Shown: positions 55,426-64,000 of the stretch, piece by piece
Layout of the letters: every line of letters starts with the position of its first letter
Position numbering within the stretch: position 1 is the first letter of the stretch
Assembly (NCBI RefSeq): GCF_012641515.1
Contig: NZ_JABAHY010000001.1
Span: 372,001-436,000, forward strand
DNA from: Nesterenkonia sedimenti
Lineage (GTDB): Bacteria > Actinomycetota > Actinomycetes > Actinomycetales > Micrococcaceae
DNA length: 64,000 nucleotides
Reading direction: 5' to 3'
The notes under the pieces: model-generated
Seen by the model: the letters and a program-made list of their open reading frames with translations, nothing else
Databases searched by the model: none
What the model was told of the DNA's origin: nothing
Position numbers and translations under genes: made by a program

Positions 55426-55429
<4 letters not shown>
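55103..55429 (-). CDS. sufT: SufT-like metal-sulfur cluster assembly factor (DUF59/MIP18)
   Basis: A 108-residue DUF59 protein with EALKEVIDPELGINIVDLGL and the conserved Cys motif TTAACPLTDVLEEQV. SufT-type proteins help mature iron-sulfur proteins, probably in cluster transfer to targets. It is the last gene of the suf operon, with a 4-bp overlap with sufU. It is the shorter relative of PaaD-type proteins; the position decides the name. Confidence 0.9.
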
Positions 55430-57929
<2,500 letters not shown>

Positions 57930-57990
57930 TGCGTGGTGTCCTTTACTGGTTCTAAAAGGTCTTAACGATTAGGGGGACGACGCCGGAACG

Positions 57991-59283
57991 TCAGTTGCCG
58001 TGGATCTTCAGCTCGTTCTCGAGGTCCTCCTGGAGGCTCTCCTCGAGCTCGGGCACCTCGATCTTCTGGATGATCTCGTTGAGGAAGCCGCGAACCACCA
58101 GCTGACGGGCGATGTCCTCGGGAATGCCGCGGGCCATCAGGTAGAAGAGGTGGTTCTCGTCGAAGCGTCCGGTGGAGGAGGCGTGGCCTGCTCCTTCAAT
58201 CACGCCGGTTTCGATCTCCAGGTTGGGCACGGAGTCGGCGCGGGCGCCGTCGGTGAGCACCAGGTTCTCGTTCTTCTCGTAGGAGTCGGTGCCCTCGGCG
58301 GCCTTGCGGATGAGCACATCCCCGATCCACACGGTGCGTGCGGATTCGCCCTGCAGTGCGCCCTTGTAGAGCACATTGGAGGTGTTGTTGGGAGTGTTGT
58401 GGTCCACGAAGGTCCGGTGCTCGAGGTGCTGGCCGGAGTCGGCGAAGTAGAGACCGTACATCTCGGCCTCGGCACCCTCTGCGGCGTAGCGGAAGTTGGT
58501 GTTCAGGCGCACCACTTCACCGCCGAGGGTCACAGCGACGTGCTTGTAGCTGGCGTCGCGGCCGACTTCGGCATCGTGCTGCCCGGCGTGGATGGCGTCG
58601 TCGTTCCAGCGCTGGAGGCTGATGACCTTCACATCTGCGCCGTCGCCGACCTTGATCTCCACGTTTCCGTTGAAGTTGGCCGAGCCGCGGTGCTCCAGCA
58701 CGAAGGTCGCCTTGGAGTTGACCCCGGCCTCGAGGACGATATGCGCATTGCCGCGCAGTCCGGCCTTGATCCCGGTGATGTCGATCTTGACCTGTTCGTC
58801 CAGTTCGGCATCGGCGGGCACCTGGATGTAGAGGGCATCCTCGGTGTGCTTGGTGGCCAGAACGGCGGCCCGGTCGGCAGGCTGCAGCACGGTGTTGCGC
58901 GGTGCCTGGTCGGCCTTGAGGGTGGAGATCACCACTGCCTCAGGTGCCTTGACCTGGTAGTCGACGGGCTCGTCCTCGGTGCCGGCGTTGGCGGTGGGCT
59001 CATCGCTGAGGACTCCCGCGAGCTTCTTCAGCGGGGAGAACCGCCACTCCTCTTCCCGACCGTTGGGCTGGGGGAATTCAGCGAGGTCGAAACCGGTGTG
59101 GCGGTTGGCGCGGGAGCCAGCTGAGGCCACAGTCTTCCTCTGGGTTTCGCCCAGGCCGCCGTGGCTGTGCTCGGTGTCCACTTTGGCGGCGGCGAGCTGT
59201 TCGCCCTCCTCGGTGAAGCCGGGAATGGAGATCCGGCGTTCGCCGACGTCGACGCCGGCGACCTTCTCTTCAGTATTGGTCAT
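57991..59283 (-). CDS. sufD: SufD, scaffold subunit of SufBCD
   Basis: A 430-residue protein with an N-terminal helical part and a right-handed beta-helix core. The C-terminal HASSTGRFDENHLFYLMARGIPEDIARQ region (near 370-397), shared by SufB and SufD, binds SufC; the DHNTPNNTSN stretch is typical of SufD. It pairs with SufB on the scaffold and supports iron entry. It starts 72 bp after the sufB stop. Confidence 0.94.
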   Translation of the reverse strand: MTNTEEKVAGVDVGERRISIPGFTEEGEQLAAAKVDTEHSHGGLGETQRKTVASAGSRANRHTGFDLAEFPQPNGREEEWRFSPLKKLAGVLSDEPTANAGTEDEPVDYQVKAPEAVVISTLKADQAPRNTVLQPADRAAVLATKHTEDALYIQVPADAELDEQVKIDITGIKAGLRGNAHIVLEAGVNSKATFVLEHRGSANFNGNVEIKVGDGADVKVISLQRWNDDAIHAGQHDAEVGRDASYKHVAVTLGGEVVRLNTNFRYAAEGAEAEMYGLYFADSGQHLEHRTFVDHNTPNNTSNVLYKGALQGESARTVWIGDVLIRKAAEGTDSYEKNENLVLTDGARADSVPNLEIETGVIEGAGHASSTGRFDENHLFYLMARGIPEDIARQLVVRGFLNEIIQKIEVPELEESLQEDLENELKIHGN

Positions 59284-59354
59284 CGTTTCCTTCTTGTGTG
59301 CAGGACTGGATGCTTTAGGTATGCGAAATGATGCAGACGGCGTCGTCGGGCGTA

Positions 59355-60833
59355 TTAGCCGACGGAGCCCTCCATCTGCAGCTCGATGAGCCGGTTGAGC
59401 TCCAGGGCATACTCCATGGGCAGCTCACGGGCGATGGGCTCGATGAAGCCGCGCACGATCATCGCCATTGCCTCGTCCTCGGCCAGGCCACGGGACATCA
59501 GGTAGAACAGCTGCTCCTCCGAGACCCGGGAGACAGTTGCCTCGTGCCCCAGGGTGACATCGTCTTCGCGGATGTCGATGTAGGGGTAGGTATCGGTCTT
59601 GGAGATGGTGTCCACCAGCAGGGCGTCACAGACCACGGAGTTCGCGGAGTTCTTGGCCTCTGCGTTGACCTGGACGAGTCCTCGGTAGGAGGCGCGGCCA
59701 CCGGAGCGTGCCACCGACTTCGACACGATGGAGCTGGAGGTGTTCGGCGCCATGTGCACCATCTTGGAGCCGGTGTCCTGGTGCTGGTTCTCGCCGGCGA
59801 AGGCAACCGAGAGGGTCTCGCCCTTGGCGTGCTCACCGGTGAGGTAGACAGCGGGGTACTTCATGGTGACCTTGGAGCCGATGTTGCCGTCGATCCACTC
59901 CATAGTGCCGCCCTCGTCTACCACCGCACGCTTGGTCACCAGGTTGTACACGTTGGTGGACCAGTTCTGGATGGTGGTGTAGCGAACGCGGGCGTTCTTC
60001 TTCACCACGATCTCGACCACTGCCGAGTGCAGGGAGTCAGTGTTGTAGATCGGGGCGGTGCAGCCTTCGATGTAGTGGACGTAGGAGTCCTCATCGGCGA
60101 TGATCAGGGTCCGCTCGAACTGGCCCATGTTCTCGGTGTTGATGCGGAAGTAGGCCTGCAGCGGGATCTCGACGTGCACGCCCTTGGGGACGTAGACGAA
60201 GGAGCCGCCGGACCACACGGCGGTGTTCAGCGCGGCGAACTTATTGTCACCGACGGGGATGACCGAACCGAAGTACTCCTCGAAGAACTCGGGATGCTCC
60301 TTCAGGGCGGTGTCGGTGTCCATGAAGATGACACCCTGCTCCTCGAGGTCCTCACGGATCTGGTGGTAGACGACCTCGGATTCGTACTGGGCGGCCACAC
60401 CGGCGACCAGACGCTCACGCTCTGCCTCCGGGATACCCAGCTTCTCGTAGGTGTTGCGGATGTCCTCGGGCAGGTCTTCCCAGGTCTGGGCCTGCTTCTC
60501 GGTGGAGCGCACGAAGTACTTGATGTTGTCGAAGTCGATCTCGGAGAGGTCAGCACCCCAGGTCGGCATCGGCTTGCGGTCGAAGTACTTCAGGCCCTTC
60601 TGGCGCAGCTTGAGCATCCACTCAGGCTCGTCCTTCTTGGCCGAAATATCGGCGACGACGTCGGCATCGACACCACGCTTGGCGCTGGCGCCGGCGTCGT
60701 CGGAGTCGGCCCAGCCGTACTCGTAGTTGCCCAGCCCCTGGAGTTCAGGGTTGTCATCCAGAACTTTCTGGATGACACCGGGGTCGTTGGTGTTGCGCAA
60801 AGTCTCTTCGGCCTTGGCGATCTGCTCGGTCAT
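59355..60833 (-). CDS. sufB: SufB, cluster scaffold protein
   Basis: A 492-residue beta-helix scaffold on which the Fe-S cluster is built, using sulfur from SufS/SufU. It has [21 protein letters not shown] near 216-236, [12 protein letters not shown] near 252-263 (conserved Cys) and the C-terminal [22 protein letters not shown]. No intein is present, unlike some mycobacterial SufB. Its ATG overlaps the sufR stop by 4 bp, placing it directly under sufR control. Confidence 0.96.
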   Translation of the reverse strand: MTEQIAKAEETLRNTNDPGVIQKVLDDNPELQGLGNYEYGWADSDDAGASAKRGVDADVVADISAKKDEPEWMLKLRQKGLKYFDRKPMPTWGADLSEIDFDNIKYFVRSTEKQAQTWEDLPEDIRNTYEKLGIPEAERERLVAGVAAQYESEVVYHQIREDLEEQGVIFMDTDTALKEHPEFFEEYFGSVIPVGDNKFAALNTAVWSGGSFVYVPKGVHVEIPLQAYFRINTENMGQFERTLIIADEDSYVHYIEGCTAPIYNTDSLHSAVVEIVVKKNARVRYTTIQNWSTNVYNLVTKRAVVDEGGTMEWIDGNIGSKVTMKYPAVYLTGEHAKGETLSVAFAGENQHQDTGSKMVHMAPNTSSSIVSKSVARSGGRASYRGLVQVNAEAKNSANSVVCDALLVDTISKTDTYPYIDIREDDVTLGHEATVSRVSEEQLFYLMSRGLAEDEAMAMIVRGFIEPIARELPMEYALELNRLIELQMEGSVG

Positions 60834-61732
60834 GACAACCTCTCTTGTTGACGCGGGGAAATCACGATTCTCTTACGACCGGCTTTCGTGCCTGCCGGCG
60901 AAGTCTGGGTTCCGTCCTTTTGTGCTGCTCGTTCGGCGGCGAGTTTTTCGCGCCCGACGGGGACGTGTGTGGTGCAGACGTGGGCGCCAGCTGCCTGGGT
61001 GGAGAGCCTCCGGACGTCTACGTTGAGCAGCCGGGCGATCATCGCGGTCTCTTCTTCACAGAACACCGGATGGGCTGCTGCTATTTCCCGGATGGGGCAG
61101 TGACCTTGGCAGAGCTGGGTGGACTGCATGGCCAGCAGCGGGTTATCCCGTCCGACCAACCGGGTGAAGCCGGCGAATCCGTCTGCATTGAACAGCGCGG
61201 AGAGCTTCTCAGTGCGTTCGTCTAGGTCCTCGATGTTGTTGAGCTCATCGACGTATCGCTGTTCGAACTGTGTGAAGTATGCCTGGGCCAGTGCTCGAGC
61301 TGCCTCGGAGTCCTCAGTATGGGACTCCCCTGCGCCGATACCGGCGGCGTCGAGCTCTGTGGGCTCAGTCTGACCGTGGTCCTCGGCGGCATGTTTCTCC
61401 AGAACCGACAGCGCGGTGCGGACCAGGTTGAGGTAGTCATCACCGAGTTCCTCCTGCCCACGGGAGGAGATGACGTAGCGGCGGGAGGGCCGGCCGGCAC
61501 CTTTGCGCCGGCCGCTGATGTTTTTGATTTCGACGACGCCCTGTTCGGTCATCGCATCGAGGTGGCGGCGCACGGCGGCGGCGGTGAGATTCAGTTTCCG
61601 GCCGAGCTGTGCTGCGCTGATGGGACCTTCTTCCACCACCAGCTGCAGGACCCGCTCACGGGTAGACCCGTCCGACTCGGCGGTGATGCCCTCTTCGGGG
61701 ACTTCCGCAGTAGTCTCGGCCTCGAATTTCAT
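60830..61732 (-). CDS. sufR: SufR, iron-sulfur-sensing repressor of the suf operon
   Basis: A 300-residue regulator. Residues about 22-90 are a winged helix ([21 protein letters not shown], then the basic wing [13 protein letters not shown]), followed by a dimerisation and sensor domain with four Cys: 208 and 212 (QLCQGHCPI), 225 (HPVFCEEE) and 253 (HVCTTHV), candidates for [4Fe-4S] ligands. SufR represses suf when its cluster is intact. The basic tail after residue 262 lies outside the core domain. It leads the operon and overlaps sufB by 4 bp; a direct repeat lies just before its start. Confidence 0.93.
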   Translation of the reverse strand: MKFEAETTAEVPEEGITAESDGSTRERVLQLVVEEGPISAAQLGRKLNLTAAAVRRHLDAMTEQGVVEIKNISGRRKGAGRPSRRYVISSRGQEELGDDYLNLVRTALSVLEKHAAEDHGQTEPTELDAAGIGAGESHTEDSEAARALAQAYFTQFEQRYVDELNNIEDLDERTEKLSALFNADGFAGFTRLVGRDNPLLAMQSTQLCQGHCPIREIAAAHPVFCEEETAMIARLLNVDVRRLSTQAAGAHVCTTHVPVGREKLAAERAAQKDGTQTSPAGTKAGRKRIVISPRQQERLS

Positions 61733-61736
61733 GACT

Positions 61737-61755
61737 CTATTCTGACCTATTCAGA
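61737..61755 (-). promoter_or_regulatory. direct repeat before sufR, possible operator
   Basis: On the plus strand CTATTCTGA (61737-61745) and CTATTCAGA (61747-61755) form a tandem repeat with a 10-bp period, one helical turn, only 5-23 bp upstream of the sufR ATG. It falls where a -10 region and an autoregulatory site would be expected. That SufR binds here is a guess. Confidence 0.35.
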
Positions 61756-61817
61756 TTAAGGCGTCTAGCAAGGCCCACCTAACATCGGCAAGGAGTCTTC
61801 GCTGAAATACTGGGTGG

Positions 61818-62306
61818 ATGCTCAGCGACCTCTTCACCAACCCTGCTGTCACACTTATTCTAGGGGCGATCTTGGGTGCTGTTGCGCAGCGCGTTGTGGA
61901 TGTCGGGTGGAACAAAACAGCCCGGTCATTCAAGATCTCCTCCCGCCGGAAACAGGCCCGCCGGCAGAACCAGATCGAGGAAGATACCCGGATCACTACC
62001 CTGGCGCCTTTCGTCCCACCCATCGACTGGAGCGATAACCGGGAGAATATCCGGGCCAGCATCCGGCCGCAGAGTTTCTTCCTCTCTCCCCCGCAGGATC
62101 TGCGGACCGGCTTGGACGCCAACCAGTTCCCGCATACCGAGGATGTTCTGCCCGATACCTTCCATGACTTCTTCCAGGAGGTCTCGCGCCTGCAGCCGAT
62201 CAAACGCACGCCCGCTGCCCTTCGAAAATGGGCGGAGGAACACGGCGACGACGCCCGTCCCCAGACTCTGTATTCACTCCACGCCTACCGCACCCTGGGT
62301 CTTTAG
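61818..62306 (+). CDS. hypothetical protein with one N-terminal membrane segment
   Basis: A 162-residue protein with a hydrophobic segment at about residues 8-24 (NPAVTLILGAILGAVAQR), then a basic stretch (KTARSFKISSRRKQARRQ) and a soluble, Pro/Asp-rich C-terminal part. I do not recognise a family. It starts 85 bp from the divergent sufR start, and its end overlaps the HNH nuclease gene by 4 bp tail-to-tail. A competing minus-strand frame over the same bases lacks convincing protein-like composition. Confidence 0.6.
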   Translation: MLSDLFTNPAVTLILGAILGAVAQRVVDVGWNKTARSFKISSRRKQARRQNQIEEDTRITTLAPFVPPIDWSDNRENIRASIRPQSFFLSPPQDLRTGLDANQFPHTEDVLPDTFHDFFQEVSRLQPIKRTPAALRKWAEEHGDDARPQTLYSLHAYRTLGL

Positions 62307-63232
62307 GAGCGACGGCGCTGGGGGTTCCGCGCCCGGCTGCGCTTCCTCCACCAGATGGCACCGGCCACGATAGCGCCCAGCAGTACGAGGCCGACCGCAC
62401 GCGGCACTTCGTCGTCGTCGCCGTCTTCGGACTCAGACTGGGGCTGTTCCTCTGCAGCATCGGGTGATGCCTCTGGGCTCTCGGTTTCCTGCTCTTCGGC
62501 AGGCTCCTCAGTTTCCCGCTCGGTCGGTGCAGCCTCAGCGGCAGCAGCCTCTTCAGGGCCAGCGTCGGTCATGGCCACAGCCGGGGCTGCCGGGGTGTCG
62601 GCACATTCAGGATCGGCCAGTACGTTCTCGATGAACTGGTGCTCAGCCGGTGTCATACTGAGCTCGTATTTGTCCTTGATATAGATCTTGGTTCCGACGA
62701 ACTCGCAGTAGATGCCCTGGTTCGGCGGCATGTACTCGGTGACATCGCGTGAGCCTTTGGACCGGTTCTCGGATGCCGAAACTGCCAGGAGGTTCTCTTT
62801 GTCCTGGTAGAACTCCTGGCGCTGTTCCTCGGTCCAGTCGTGTCCACCATTGCGGTGGGCCTGTCCCACGGCGACCACATGCTCAATATCCACCTGGGAC
62901 TCCCCCAGGACGTGTTCCATCCATTCGCCGCTGTAGGGGTCTGTGGTTTCACCGTATTCGACCGCGCAGTCCTCACGGACGCTGAGCGTGTCGGGGTCAA
63001 GGTCGCGGACAAGCACATCATTGCGGGTATCGCAGCCACTGCCATCGGCATCGGTCCAAGAGGTTCCCCAGTCAGACCGCTCGTAGTCATCCATGGAGGC
63101 GTCTTCGGCCACGGTGATCCGCGCCAGGACCTCCACAGCAGGCTCATATGTGGTCTCATCCTGAGCGTTCCCCGCAGCGGCACCCGCGGCCAAAAACCCA
63201 AGAACGACGACGCCGGTAAGCGCCCGCCTCAT
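62303..63232 (-). CDS. secreted, membrane-anchored HNH nuclease (DUF1524-type)
   Basis: A 309-residue protein. Residues 1-23 are a signal peptide (RRALTGVVVLGFLAAGAAA). The catalytic region has IEHVVAVGQAHRNGG near 116-130 and DKENLLAVSASENRSKGSRD near 144-163: the His/Asn pattern of DUF1524/HNH nucleases. A very acidic Glu/Pro/Ala-rich linker (about 225-275) leads to a C-terminal transmembrane segment (AVGLVLLGAIVAGAIWW) and a basic tail, giving a wall-spanning, surface-tethered nuclease. Nutrient or DNA scavenging is possible. Its start overlaps the NUDIX stop by 4 bp. Confidence 0.85.
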   Translation of the reverse strand: MRRALTGVVVLGFLAAGAAAGNAQDETTYEPAVEVLARITVAEDASMDDYERSDWGTSWTDADGSGCDTRNDVLVRDLDPDTLSVREDCAVEYGETTDPYSGEWMEHVLGESQVDIEHVVAVGQAHRNGGHDWTEEQRQEFYQDKENLLAVSASENRSKGSRDVTEYMPPNQGIYCEFVGTKIYIKDKYELSMTPAEHQFIENVLADPECADTPAAPAVAMTDAGPEEAAAAEAAPTERETEEPAEEQETESPEASPDAAEEQPQSESEDGDDDEVPRAVGLVLLGAIVAGAIWWRKRSRARNPQRRRS

Positions 63233-63672
63233 GCGTTATCGACCAGGAGCGTGCCGACAGCTGGGGCGACCTCTTCGGTGAGCAAGGGGGCGAGATCCTC
63301 TCGGGGCTGCAGTTCGTCTAGGGGGATCCATTGCAGTTCCGCGATCTCGGCAGCCGGTTCCAGCTGGGTGAGAATGGCTTCAGCCTCCTCGTGGAACTGC
63401 ACGAGGAAATTCTCACAGACAACAGTGAACTTCTCTTCGTTCGCCGCGGCCGCACTGAAACTTCCCATCGGCCTCAGCTGATCAGCAGTGAGTGTCAGGC
63501 CGATCTCTTCCTGGGCCTCCCGGATGGCGGTGGCTGCTCCGCTCTCCCCCGGTTCGGGCTTACCACCTGGCTGCATGAACCGGCTGGTGCCTCGTTTGCG
63601 GACGGTCAGTACTCGCTGCTGGGCATCCAGGACTACGACGGCGGCCACCCGGATGATGTTCTCATCGCTCAC
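63229..63672 (-). CDS. NUDIX hydrolase
   Basis: A 147-residue NUDIX enzyme with a complete Nudix box: GGKPEPGESGAATAIREAQEEIGL at residues 36-59 (REAQEE catalytic core, written in two overlapping parts elsewhere in the family). The nucleoside-diphosphate-linked substrate is unknown; similar proteins are annotated as DNA-mismatch or MutT-like, without proof. The 4-bp overlap with the secreted nuclease gene suggests co-transcription only. Confidence 0.88.
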   Translation of the reverse strand: MSDENIIRVAAVVVLDAQQRVLTVRKRGTSRFMQPGGKPEPGESGAATAIREAQEEIGLTLTADQLRPMGSFSAAAANEEKFTVVCENFLVQFHEEAEAILTQLEPAAEIAELQWIPLDELQPREDLAPLLTEEVAPAVGTLLVDNA

Positions 63673-63696
63673 CGACAGAAGCCTACCGACTCCACG

Positions 63697-64000
63697 TCAT
63701 CGCAGAATCAGTAGACGAGGCCTGTTTCGACTCATATCGCCTATCTCGTATCCGTCAATAGGATCAGACTGGTGGTAGACATAAGGCCTAGGTCGCAATT
63801 CGAATGCAAACCAACCCCGTCCGGGTTCTGCCCACCCTTCGGCTGGTGACCAACCGGACAGCTCTGCTTCCCAGAATTGGTACGCCGAACATACTTCTAG
63901 TTCAGTGCCATGATCCTCGTCATATGGTCTCTATCATCGCTATCCTCTGGCGGATACATCGCAGGGCCGCCGGCCGTGATTGAGGCGCCCACGAGTCCCG
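63697..64000 (-). pseudogene. probable frameshifted gene fragment at the window edge
   Basis: The minus strand encodes a protein-like C-terminus from about 63925 to the TGA at 63699-63697 (FWEAELSGWSPAEGW, then GRGWFAFELRPRPYVYHQSD) with no start codon after the upstream in-frame stop. In the next frame, entering from beyond 64000, GASITAGGPAMYPPEDSDDRD reads well until about 63925 and then ends. The two pieces join with a 1-nt shift near 63918-63930 (CATATG). A single-base indel in a former gene, or a sequencing error, explains this. I do not recognise the protein. Between 63673 and 63696 I see nothing. Confidence 0.45.

Overview
The window is a GC-rich chromosomal segment of an actinobacterium, most likely a member of the Micrococcaceae or a close Micrococcales relative. 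This rests on gene content, not on a search: the blocks DUF3159-DUF3710-dut-DUF3093-DUF4193-sepH, sufR-B-D-C-S-U-T and DUF3099-SURF1, an MptB-type mannosyltransferase, and an oleA / fused oleBC / oleD cluster of the kind known from Micrococcus luteus. GTG starts are common and genes are packed tightly, often with 4-bp ATGA/GTGA overlaps. I see no prophage, IS transposase, CRISPR array or tRNA gene.

Layout. 1-5577: an envelope operon (mptB, DUF2079, acyltransferase-3, cut by the window edge) and a long gluconeogenic-type GAPDH. 5632-6680: RNase P RNA, whose 5' part lies inside the reading frame of a TIGR02206 membrane protein on the same strand. 6707-14813: housekeeping genes (yaaA, cysE-cysK, msrA, Nif3, RNase H, gnd, PPK2, zapE), with an unexplained highly structured element just upstream of gnd. 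14838-23440: CoA ligase, hydrolase, msrB, threonine aldolase, DUF3000, RNase D and a FadB-like beta-oxidation enzyme. 23437-31862: dxs, aconitase, an RNA methyltransferase, DUF3159, DUF3710 and dut. 31902-36058: DUF3093, DUF4193, the cell-division protein SepH, a phosphodiesterase and DUF5998.

36113-41015 carries oleA-oleBC-oleD, which condense two fatty acyl chains head-to-head, reduce the product, close a beta-lactone and decarboxylate it to a long-chain olefin. 41023-42736 is a separate module: two divergent genes (DUF4269 nucleotidyltransferase-like, and an AbiEi/DUF559 nuclease-like protein) framed by two 65-bp inverted repeats, inserted between oleD and pat. 42752-48080 holds pat and parC.

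48081-52771 contains a BlaI-type repressor, its likely M56 sensor protease, two SDR genes and the DUF3099 / small Cys protein / SURF1 operon. The blaI and DUF3099 promoters carry the same 17-bp dyad in the same register over the -10 box, which suggests a small BlaI regulon reaching a respiratory assembly gene. 52784-61732 holds an ABC-F protein, an orphan ECF-type ATPase and the complete SUF iron-sulfur operon led by sufR. 61818-64000 ends with a hypothetical protein, a secreted membrane-anchored HNH nuclease, a NUDIX hydrolase and a probably frameshifted gene fragment.

The least explained signals are the inverted-repeat module, the structured element before gnd, the shared BlaI-like operator and the gene running into rnpB.
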